DNA of 64,000 bases from Odobenus rosmarus divergens (taxonomy: Eukaryota; Chordata; Mammalia; Carnivora; Odobenidae). Below are positions 1 to 9,800 of the stretch, one piece after another. Numbering within the stretch: position 1 is the stretch's first letter; the number at the start of each line of letters is the position of its first letter. The notes under the pieces are model-generated. The model saw only the letters and a program-made list of their open reading frames with translations. It searched no databases and was not told the origin of the DNA. Made by a program: the position numbers and the translations under genes. The DNA is taken from assembly GCF_000321225.1 (NCBI RefSeq), contig NW_004451011.1, positions 795,174-859,173 on the forward strand. The letters run 5' to 3'.

Positions 1-959
1 TTTTTGTGGGATGTGGCATTTATAGGATCTAGGGATAGTTATTACTGAATAAGTCGTTATTTTTAGACCTCTTTGGTAGACACAGAGTGAAGATGCACAC
101 ATTTAAAGATACATCATGTGTTCATATCATTACTTGCAGTTCAAATTTACAAGGTTTTTACTGAACCGCATCATCTGTTTTAATTCAGCATCCCCTTTCC
201 TGCTCAAAATCCTTTAATCCTTTTGCTGAGTGATAGCAACATAATTACTCATTTGCTTTTCTCACACACAAGTCACAGAATTATAGTACCAGCACTGTCA
301 CTAACAGTGTGACACGGAAGACACTTTTTAACCTTTATTATCCTCCCCCCCCCCCCCGTTTTTTTTTTCAGGGTATGTCACTCCAGGGATTTGTAGTCAA
401 ATTACTGTGTTTTAAAGGCATTTGGAATAATTGTCTTCTGTATATTTCATTCCACCAACTTGATACATAGCCTCATTTTAAAAAATAAGTAAGCAAAATA
501 TTTACCTGGATCCAAAATCAAAAGTTATGGAAACAGTCTATTTAAAGAATATGTTCCTAGGTTGTGGTTTCTGAGTTTGAGTTTTGTACATGAAAAGCTG
601 GTAATTACCTCCAAACCCCACCAGTCTGAAGCTTCGTGGATTCTCATCAGTTTTCAGATTTGAGTCTGTCCCCACATTAGTGGAATTTCTTTTGGAATTT
701 GTTTAATTATTGCTTCTCTTTATCTGTTTGTTTTTCCTTTTCTGGAACATTTGTTATTTGCATGTCAAGTCTCTTATATTTATCACCCTCTAAACCTCTT
801 TTTCTATATGTTTTATCTATCTATATATGTTTATATCTATGGTTTTTGTGTCCTGCTTTCAGTTATTTTCTTGTTAATCTGATATTATTAGAAAAGAATA
901 TGTGAATCCATAAAAACATACAATATGAAAGAATTATATGGAGGAAAAAATTGAAGAAT

Positions 960-1370
960 TCCACTTTCCCCAAGCCTCATTAATGAAAGTTCGGTTACAT
1001 ATGCCTTCTGGACCCTTTGTTGTTTTGTGTACATGTGTACAGAGTTGTATGTGTGGTGTGCATGCATCTTAAAAGTGTCTCAAAAACTGTATTTGTCAGT
1101 GGTTTTTACTAAATTATGTCTCAGAAATTTTGCTATATTTGTAAATATAAATCTACATGATAGCATAGTTTTCTGTAAATGCAGAATTTTTCTGTAAGTG
1201 GATGATGAGGTTTTCCTCTCCGCCCCCCCGCCCCGCATTAACAAAAGTTGCTGTTGCTGTTTAGAACATCCTTGTACATATTTCTTTGTGAACACATGCA
1301 AGTATTTCTGTTGGATTGATTCCTAGAAGTGAAATTGAATCAAGTGATACTGTTATTTAATATTTCCGTA
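960..1370 (-). repeat. Old L1-like LINE fragment, antisense
   Basis: The text around 1264-1345 (fragments such as ACATCCTTGTACATATTTCT and TTCCTAGAAGTGAAATTG) is the familiar antisense L1 3'-region signature. A C-rich insertion near 1220-1236 interrupts it. The subfamily cannot be assigned without alignment. Confidence 0.55.
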
Positions 1371-1656
1371 GATACTGCTAGGTTGACCTCAGGTTTTGGG
1401 GCGGGGCGGGGCAGGCTGGATTGTGCCAGTTAATATTCCCAGCAGTAGCCTCAGTACCAGTTTTCTCTCCCTCTTACCAGTGTGGCATATTCTATTTAAA
1501 TCTTTTGTAACCTGTTGAGAAAAAGATTCCCATTACGTGTTTTCAGAATGTTGGTGTAATTCAGTTTATTTCTTGTTCATTGGCTGTGGATTGCTTCCTT
1601 CACAGTTTCCCTCATTTTTTTTATGGACCTGTCTTTTTCTTAATGATAGGAGAGAG

Positions 1657-1832
1657 TTTTTTTTTTTTAAGATTTTATTTATTTGAGAGGGAGATGGGGA
1701 GGGGGGTAGGGAGAGGGATAAGTAGACTCCCTCTTGAGTGTGGAGCCAGATGCGGGGCTCGATCCCATGACCCTGAGATCATGATTTGAGCTGAATTTAG
1801 ATGCTTAACCTACTGAGCCACACAGATGCCCC
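1657..1832 (-). repeat. Carnivore tRNA-Lys SINE (SINEC), antisense
   Basis: It starts with poly-T then AAGATTTTATTTATTTGAG, and ends with a decayed tRNA head (CTGAGCCACACAGATGCCCC). The divergence of the head suggests an older copy. Confidence 0.9.
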
Positions 1833-2200
1833 ATAAGAGACCTTTTTATGCATGTTATTAACCCCTTTGATTTTTACATACATTATACTTTCTCCCTACC
1901 TGTTGATTATTGTTTTGATGTCTTGTCACACATAAGTTTTGTATTTCAATGAGATCAAATTTATTGATCTTTTATTTATAGCTTCTAGGTTCTAGGTATT
2001 TCTTAGGGACTGTCCCTCACCCCCCAGTGCAACTATATGTTCCTAGTGCTTTTATAGTCCATGTTAATACATGTAAGGTAACTGCTTGTGTAAATTATTT
2101 TCCAGGTTCTGTCAGAGAAAAATGTATTGTCAGTAGAACTTTAATTCCTTAATTTTTTCTATTTCTTGTAAAATGGGTAAATGCTAACTTAAATTACTCA

Positions 2201-2303
2201 GGGGGTGCCTGGCTGGCACTTTCGGTGGAGCATGTGACTCCAGATCTCGGGGTTATAAGTTTCAGCCCCATGTTGGGTGTAGAGATTACTTAGAAAAAAA
2301 AAA
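2201..2303 (+). repeat. Short SINEC-type element (head plus A-tail), sense
   Basis: GGGGTGCCTGGCTGGC head, then AGCCCCATGTTGGGTGTAG and an A-rich tail. This is the short older SINE type, without the CT-rich body. Confidence 0.85.
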
Positions 2304-2537
2304 GAGAAAGGAGACACAACAGATTTCTTAGCTGATAAGCAGGCTGTGCCACTTCATTTGGATAATCAGATTTTTATTAGTGTTTCTGTCTCCTCATATC
2401 TTTAAATGTTGTTCTTGAAGTAACTGTTTCTTTAGAGTTAAGAAGCTAAGTGTAAAACATCAAGTTTCATATTTTCCTTACCAATATCGGGATTTTTTTT
2501 TCCTGGTATTTTACAGCATTAGTTTGACTCTTTAAAA

Positions 2538-2605
2538 TAAAGAGAGATCAAAATTAGAAGCATTTTTTATTCCTTAGGATCAGTAAACTTTAGTTTCTGG
2601 TCTAA
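2538..2605. repeat. Segment A of a local direct duplication
   Basis: It resembles 4257-4320 (shared pattern AAAGAGAGRTCAAAANTAGAAG followed by a TTCC...GATCA block). See the finding on local duplication. Confidence 0.5.
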
Positions 2606-2650
2606 GAGCGTTTTTAATGTTTTGACAAAAGTTTTTAAAGGTTATGGACT

Positions 2651-2826
2651 GGGATGCCTGGTGGCTCAGTCAGTTAAGCGTCTGCCTTTGGCTCAGGTCA
2701 TGATCCTGGGGCCCTGGGATCGAGTCCTGCATCAGGCTCCCTGCTCAGTGAGAGCCTGCTCCTCCCCCTGCTTGTGCTCTGTGTCTCTCTGACAAATAAA
2801 TAAATAAAATCTTTAAAAAAAATAAA
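2651..2826 (+). repeat. SINEC, sense, with perfect TSD
   Basis: The head is GGGATGCCTGGTGGCTCAG, with B box GATCGAGTCCTGC, a CT-rich body, and the tail AAATAAATAAATAAAATC. A 14-bp TSD (AAAGGTTATGGACT) flanks it at 2637-2650 and 2824-2837, overlapping the tail by a few A residues. Confidence 0.95.
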
Positions 2827-3119
2827 GGTTATGGACTAATTGTAGTTTTTCCATTGTTTACTGAGATTAAATCCTAGAGCTTTAGCTTGCAGTTACTTTT
2901 ACAGTGTCCTGCAGAGTGCACAGTGAGGGCTGCCTGTATTTGCCGTGCTTTCCTTGTGTATACTGTGTATTGGGTTTTAACTTAGGAAAATTGGTCTTTC
3001 AAGTTTTATTCACTTTTGCATATACTGAGAATAGCACGGGGCCACTAATTAATTTGCTCTCGTGTTTCTGTAGGTTTTTGTTGTTTCCAGAGCTTTTTGC
3101 TCTGGTATTTTATTATGAA

Positions 3120-3333
3120 AAAGTTGAAACCTATGGAAACGTTGAAAGAATGTTTCTAGAACAGTGAGCCCCATATACTGACCTAGCCTCTACAATTAAC
3201 ATTTTATTCTATTTGTGTTATTTATTTACCATCTCTCAGTGCATCTGCCAATCATTTTTTTGATAGTTTAAAAGTTGCACATATTAGTACACTTCATCCC
3301 TAAACATTTTCTCATGCGTACATGCATATTATT
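3120..3333 (-). repeat. L1-type LINE fragment, antisense
   Basis: The passage 3162-3315 (AACAGTGAGCCCCATATAC ... ACTTCATCCCTAAACATTTT) has the order of motifs seen in the antisense 3' region of old mammalian L1 copies. A similar passage occurs at 42930-43080. Confidence 0.5.
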
Positions 3334-3345
3334 AGCACAGGGCAG

Positions 3346-3539
3346 GGTTTTTTTTTTTTTTTTTGAGATTTTATTGATTTATTAGAGAGTGAGAGAGAGT
3401 GAGCAGAGAGGGAATGGGACAAGCAGGCTCTGCTGAGCCTGGAGCCCGATGCAGGGCTCGATCCCATGATGCATGAAATCATAACCTGAACTGAAATCAA
3501 GAGTCAGATGCTTAACAGACTGAGCCACCCAGGTGCCCC
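3346..3539 (-). repeat. SINEC, antisense, perfect TSD
   Basis: A long T run is followed by GAGATTTTATTGATTTATTAG, ending in GAGCCACCCAGGTGCCCC. The TSD AGCACAGGGCAG (12 bp) lies at 3334-3345 and 3540-3551. Confidence 0.95.
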
Positions 3540-3743
3540 AGCACAGGGCAGTTTTTTGGTACAAGAATTCTTTGTTCATAATTTTTCTCTTAGTTCTGAA
3601 ATGTCCTGACAGCTTCTCACTCCACATTTATCGTTAGGACTGATGGAGTATATTAGCACACTTTGGTGTTTTGAAGCCTGCATGAATTAGTAAAATAGCA
3701 TCTCTTTCTTAAAGTAGTTACTGTTAATAATTAAATAGTGTTT

Positions 3744-3807
3744 TAGAAACTGGCATAGAAAATTTAGGGTCGTTTTTTTTTTCCCCGCAGTAAAGTTAAA
3801 CATCTAT
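3744..3807. repeat. Segment B of a local direct duplication
   Basis: It closely resembles 5030-5092 (TAGAAAATTTAGGGT, T run, GTAAAGTTAAACATCTA in the same order and spacing). Confidence 0.7.
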
Positions 3808-3846
3808 CAAGATGGCTTAAGTATCTCAGGATTGTTCTTTTTTTAA

Positions 3847-3954
3847 TTTTTTTTTTAAGATTTTATTTTTAATCTCTACCCCCAGTGTGAGGCTTGAACT
3901 CACAATGCCAAGATCAAGTCACATGCTCTCCCGACTGAGCCAGCCATGTGCCCC
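3847..3954 (-). repeat. Short SINEC type, antisense
   Basis: AAGATTTTATTTTTAATCTC start and GACTGAGCCAGCCATGTGCCCC end. TSD TCTCAGGATT at 3824-3833 and 3955-3964. Confidence 0.9.
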
Positions 3955-4027
3955 TCTCAGGATTATATTCTGATGGAACATAGTATATAACGTATGTGTA
4001 CCCCTCACCTGCTTTTATTTATTTATG

Positions 4028-4233
4028 TTTATAAAGATGTATTTATTTGAGAGTGAGTGAGAGAGTGCATGAGCATGAGCAACAGGGGCAATGGGAGAGG
4101 GAGAGAGATTCCCCAGCAGACTCCATGCTGAGCACCGAGCTGGATGTGGGGCTCGATCTCACCACCCTGAGATCATGACCTGAGCTGAAACCGAGTCAGG
4201 ACACTTAACTGACTGTGCCACCCAGGGGTCCCC
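4028..4233 (-). repeat. SINEC, antisense
   Basis: ATAAAGATGTATTTATTTGAG start, CT-rich body seen as GAGAGGGAGAGAGA, and end CTGTGCCACCCAGGGGTCCCC. Confidence 0.9.
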
Positions 4234-4256
4234 ACACCTGCGCTTAAAATTAATTG

Positions 4257-4320
4257 TAAAGAGAGGTCAAAAGTAGAAGTGTTTTGTTTTCCCTACGATC
4301 ACTGAGCCTTGGTTTTTTGT
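4257..4320. repeat. Segment A' of the local duplication
   Basis: Partner of 2538-2605, in the same orientation. Confidence 0.5.
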
Positions 4321-4401
4321 TGGATTCCATGACAAAAAAAATGCATCTAGTCCCATTTCCACAAAAGATTTTGATTTAGTGGTACATTATACATTTTCTC
4401 A

Positions 4402-4514
4402 CTTTTAAAAAAAGATTTTATTTTTAAGTAATATCTGCACCTAGCAGAGGGCTCAAACTTAGAACCCCGAGATCAAGAGTTGCATGCTTTTCCGACTAAG
4501 CCAGATAGGAGCCC
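4402..4514 (-). repeat. Short SINEC type, antisense
   Basis: AAAAAAAGATTTTATTTTTAAG start, ending in GACTAAGCCAGATAGGAGCCCCC. A TSD close to CATTTTCTCA flanks both sides. Confidence 0.85.
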
Positions 4515-4776
4515 CCATTTTCTCATTTTTTTTGTGTTACTTAAGTAAAATTTAAGTACGATGAGCAGAAATATTTGAACTTCATTTCCACAATTAAAAT
4601 AAACATTTCCAGTAACCCTGAAAGTTTTCTTGTGTTCGTTTGTTATGCATCCCTCCTTTTAATCCCATCCCTAAGGATCCTTCTGCTTTCTGTTATTTTA
4701 GATTACTTTGTATTTTCTAGAATGTCATGTCAAGAATCATACATACTTTTTTTGTCTAGCCGCTTCTTAAAAATAA

Positions 4777-4935
4777 GACAAGTATATTGAGATGATTCAC
4801 ATCCCATACAGTTCACTCATTTAAAGTGTACAATTCCATGATTTTTAATATATTCACAGAGTTGTGCAGCCATTACCATATTCAGTTTTAGAACATTTTC
4901 ATTAGCCATTTTCATCCCCCCACCCCCAGAACTTT
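4777..4935 (-). repeat. L1-type LINE fragment, antisense
   Basis: Contains the recognisable antisense L1 string CATTTAAAGTGTACAATTCC followed by TCACAGAGTTGTGCAGCCAT. A second fragment of the same region lies at 47200-47290. Confidence 0.75.
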
Positions 4936-5029
4936 AAGAATGTTGTTTTACTTTGTTCTTGCCTCTGTGGTTTCTGGTAAGACATCCAACGTCATTGGAC
5001 TTGTTCCCCTGTTTGTGGTGTGACATATT

Positions 5030-5092
5030 TAGAAGCCGGCGTAGAAAATTTAGGGTAGGTTTTTTTTTTTTTAAGTAAAGTTAAACATCTAC
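5030..5092. repeat. Segment B' of the local duplication
   Basis: Partner of 3744-3807, in the same orientation. Confidence 0.7.
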
Positions 5093-5320
5093 GTAAGTGA
5101 CATTTATGTAAGGCATTTTGATATAGTCCCTTGGGTTTCCTGAAAGCCTATTGATTCTTTTTTTCCTCTCTTTCTTCAGGTGGGATAATTACTGATGTAC
5201 TTTTAGTTCACTGATAATTCCCTGACATCTCCGTTCTGTTCTTGAGCCAATCTAAAGAAATTTAATTTCAGTTGTGTATTTTTCTTTTTCTTTTTTTAAT
5301 TTTTTAATTTAATTTTTAGT

Positions 5321-5511
5321 TTTTTTAAAGGTTTTATTTATTTGACAGAGAGAGACACAGCAAGAGAGGGAATACAAGCAGGGGGAGTGGGAGAGGGAGA
5401 AGCAGGCTTCCTGTGAAGCAGGGAGCCCAATGTGGGGCTTGATCCCAGGACCCTGGGATCATGACCTGAGCCGAAGGCAGACGCTTAACGACTGAGCCAC
5501 CCAGGCGCCCC
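5321..5511 (-). repeat. SINEC, antisense, young-looking
   Basis: TTTGACAGAGAGAGACACAGC body and intact head end CTGAGCCACCCAGGCGCCCC. This body type is typical of non-feline carnivores. Confidence 0.95.
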
Positions 5512-5700
5512 TTAATTTTATTTTAATGTATGATATTGTTTTAGGTGTACAATATAGTGATTCAGCACTTCCATACATTACCCGGTGCTCATGACAAGTG
5601 TACTCCTTTAATCCTGATCCCCCTACCCACCTCCCCTCTGGTAACCATCAGTTTGCTTTCTGTAGTTAAGAGTCGTTTCTTGCCGTGTCTCCTTTTTTTT
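5512..5700 (-). repeat. L1 3' end, antisense
   Basis: TTTTAGGTGTACAATATAGT, ACATTACCCGGTGCTCATGA and CTCTGGTAACCATCAGTTTG are the antisense 3' end of carnivore L1. A longer copy of the same region lies at 16062-16455. Confidence 0.8.
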
Positions 5701-6716
5701 TTTTCCTTTGCTTCAGTTGTGTGTTTTTCATCTCTAAAGTTTTTTTTTTTTTTTTTGCAGTTTCTGTTTCTCTAATGAGAACTATGTTTTCATTTCAAGT
5801 TTTTTTTCTTCATCTCATGAACTCTAGTTATAATTGCTGCTTTAAAGTCTTCGATTTTCTCAACAATAGAGGTTTTATCTGATATTTTCAACATCTAGAT
5901 CAGCTTGGCTTGGCAGCTGTTGATGAACTTGTCATTATCTGGCCATAAGTACCTGGTTTCTATTGGGAGTTTACACTGCCTGTGCTGCCACCATCATGTA
6001 CCGTGTGACTGAGGGCCCTTAGGGCAGAGGTGTAAGGGAGGAAAAATGGGAAATTTACATCCTCGCAGTTGCTGCTGTAAATATTAACTCTCTTCCATAC
6101 TTATATTTATTTTTAAAAACTGTACACAGTCCTTACATTCTCGTTTTTTTCTATTTTGTCTGAATTTCTTGTAATAAACAGGAACAGTGAGCTCTAGTGG
6201 GCTCTGGTGTCAGAGTGCAATCAATATTTATTTTTTATACCAGATATAGTAAGATATTAAAGACTTCATAGCAGGTTGCATTTGAGTATGTAAAATTCTG
6301 ATTTGGTAAAAAATACTAAGAAGTATTACGTAATAGGTATTGTGCTGTGGTCTGTTCTTTAGTTTTAGAACTGCTTAATAGCATTCTTATTTGTTGCCAT
6401 TGAATTCATCCTTTGTGATAGGTTAAAATGTAACACTCTCAGACTGAGCCAGCTACACCAAGTTCTTGAGCACTCTAACCACTGATTATGAATTACTTTG
6501 CTTTTCTTGGTTTTTCTCAGTTAAAATACTGAACTGCTGTTCTAACCTTAGCCACTCAGTTCTCTCCTCCAAAAATTGTATTTGGCTCTGTAACTATTAA
6601 ATATGAAGGTGTCCTCACCACCCCTCCACCTCTCCTTTAGGCAGGATGACAGTAAAAGACTTACCTATCAAGTATGTTCCATAACAGAAGAAACTGATAT
6701 TTGAATCAATTCGTAG

Positions 6717-6877
6717 GTGTGTTGTTTGGACTGGTGATGAGCGGGTCTTCTTTTATAATCCTACCACCCGTCTTTCTATGTGGGACCGACCTGATGATCT
6801 GATTGGAAGGGCAGATGTTGACAAAATTATTCAGGAGCCTCCTCATAAAAAAGGAATGGAAGAAGTGAAGAAACTAA
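6717..6877 (+). CDS. TCERG1: TCERG1 exon with third WW domain
   Basis: The first base completes a Trp codon begun in the upstream exon, then [20 protein letters not shown]. The WW hallmark is visible: central aromatic pair FFYNP and second conserved Trp in LSMWDRP, about human residues 529-562. The rest ([17 protein letters not shown]...EEVKKL) is the charged linker. It ends one base into a codon; the donor is CTAA|GTAAGT. Confidence 0.97.
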
Positions 6878-9800
6878 GTAAGTTTTAAATTAGGAATTTA
6901 TTCTCTAATTTTATTATTCTTTTAATATTTTTACAGAAAATTTGAGGCCATTTAGGAAGAAAACTTGCTGTTTTCAAGGAATATAAGAAATTTGAGAAAT
7001 GGGAAATAGACCGTCATGCTAGTTTAAGTTCAGTAGTAGAGATATTAAAAATTAGAAAGTTTGGACAATTATTTCTTTGTAAAATATTTACATGTATATT
7101 GTTTTTAACTTACTGTCCTCGTCAAGATTTTTAGTTAGTCCAGGTTATGTTGGTTCTGCTTAAGGTTTGCTCTGTGCTTACTTAAAATATTAAAACACTC
7201 CTCAGTGATTCTCTTAGCACTTTTTGTAACTAGTAATATATTTTTTGAAATAATCAGAACTGTACAGAGTATTTTAAAAATATTGTTTACTAAATTTTTA
7301 TAAAATTCAAAATTTTGTAAAGTTATAAAAGCTTACTCTTTTAAAGATTTATTTATATTAGAGACAGAGTGTGTATGTGGTGGGGGGGTGGGGGGAGGGG
7401 CAGAGAGAGAAGGAGAAAGAGAATCCCAAGCAGACTCCCCACTGAGCGCAGAGCCCAACACAGGGCTCAATCTCATGACCCCAAGATCATGACCTGAGCT
7501 GAAATCAAGAGTTGGATGCTTAACTGACTGTGCCACCTGGTCGCCCCAAAAGCTTACTCTTTTCAAGTAGATGAAATTTAGGGAATAAAAGCCTTATTCC
7601 TGACAATAGACAAACTTTATTGAGAGATTATCTTTTAAGGTACCTTGTGTTCAGACAGCATTTCAGTAGGTATAATGGACACAGATATTTTTACATAATT
7701 TTTATTGCATATTTTTTATTGGTAATTTGCCCTCATATTGACATGATTGTGTTTTTATAGAACCCCCCCATGTGCTATAGAAGCATAAATGAATCACCTA
7801 ATACTTCCAATGAAATCAATCCAAATATATGTCCTAATAATTGAGCAATCTTTATGGGTTATATATATGTGGTGCTACATTTTTTGACTGTAAGTCATTT
7901 CCAAATCAATGAAACTTTGCCTGCCTAGTGGTAAAGTCACTAGGCATCATTTTTTCCCTTCAGCAGTATCTGTTTTATAGCTGTGATATTGTGATACTTT
8001 ATAATCCTAGTGTTGAATTATGCCAAGGAGGTATGAGATTTGCTTTTGTTTTTATGACTTTTCAAATATTCAGTTCAGTTATTTGATAAATACATCTCAT
8101 GAATAAACATTTCAAATGAATTGGAAGTTTAAAGGGAAGATTAATTTAGGAAGTTTAGAATTGTTTAATATTTTATAAAGGAGAGAGTATTATGGGATGG
8201 GTATTTTATATAAACAGTAACTTTTTAAAAGAAAATATTGTGTAATATGTGCATGTAACTATTCATAATAATATTTGATATATTTTTGCCAGGACACCCG
8301 GCCCCCACAATGCTGTCCATCCAAAAATGGCAATTCTCTATGAGTGCAAGTGAGTAAACTATAGATTGTAGTTACCTTTTTTTTTTAAGGATTTTATTTA
8401 TTTATTTGGGAGAGAGGGAGAGATAGCATGAGTGGGGAGGAGAGGGAGAAGCAGGCTCCCCACTGAGCAGGGAGCCCAATGCGGGGCTTGATCCCAGGAC
8501 CCTGGGATCAGGACCTGAGCCGAAGGCAGATGCTTAACTACTGACTGAGCCACCCAGGCGCCCATGTAGCTACTTTTTAATACTATTAAAGCAAGTGTTC
8601 TGGTAGTTGCTAGAAGGATTCAGACTTAAATGTTTAAATTGTTGCTTGCCGAATTTTATTCTGACAAGGTTTAATTAAATTTGGTCTTACAGTTAAAGAA
8701 GAACAAGAATTAATGGAAGAACTTAATGAAGATGAACCTGTTAAAGCCAAAAAACGGAAGTAAGTAATACTTACAGTTCATGTAATTCAGGGAGATTATA
8801 ATACTATTTCAAAAGTTATTAGGTCCCAGTCGGTTTGTGGTTGGGACAGGTAATGTGTATTTTAGGAGACATAAGTCTTGATTTGCTAAGGCCTGATATT
8901 AGAAAGCTTTGCTTTAGAATGTAGAAATGGTGTCTCTTCTGTTGCTAGATGTGCAGAATACTTGATTACTTAAATACTTGATTACTTAAAAAAGTATTAT
9001 AAAGCCAAGTGACATTTTAGGAATTAGATGATAAATTATTTTCAGACATTCATTAAGCCTGAATTTTATAAAAAAATTGAATTTCCTCCTTAATGTAGAC
9101 CCCAAAAGACACCATTCCAGAAATTTCATAAATACAGACACACAGACTTCTCTCTCTTTTTATGTACTTGTCACTTAGCCAGTCCTTGAGTCTGTGTCAT
9201 TACTACCTGGTGAAGAGGGAACCTGTGAGCTTAGAAAATGCTTTGGGAGAAAGAGATTGCCATAAGCAGGAGCATTAGGTTGGCCAGTGCTCTGTAATTG
9301 GGTAAAATATGAATGTTTCTAATTATGGGGGATGAAAGGCTTGGCTAGACGGTATTTGTGTGTGGGTGGGGGAGGAATGGGACCATTATTTAGCAGCAAA
9401 AAGGAAAGTTTGACGACATTATTAGGAACTGGATGAACCGTAGTCCTTATCTAAAAAGGACAGATTGAATGCAGCCAAATTATGGCAAAGAAATCAGTAA
9501 GACAACCCCTCGGAAGGGTGGTTCTTTTTAAAAAATCGTTAGCAACAATGTTAAAGGAATTAAGATATTAAAGAGAGTCCCTCATAATCAACCGAAGTAA
9601 CATAGCTGTTTTCATTTTTGCAGTTGACTTTTTAGTTCTTGACCAAATATGTAAATATTAGTTGTAATCAACTGATTTTGAGTCCTTAAATAAAATGTAG
9701 AATAAAACATTTGTTTTCTTAATAGTTATAAATGACTGTATTCATTCTGTTTATATAACCATAATTTTGGATGTTCCTACAATGTTAAACTTTTAGGTTG

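Larger units (their letters stand above)
1..6716 (+). other. TCERG1: TCERG1 intron upstream of the WW3 exon (3' portion)
   Basis: No coding exon was found here. The intron ends in the acceptor ...ATTCGTAG at 6716. It is repeat-rich: seven SINEs (listed separately), L1-type antisense fragments, a C13 run at 345-357, and two short direct duplicated segment pairs (2538/4257 and 3744/5030). The first ~950 bases show nothing I can assign. Confidence 0.85.
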
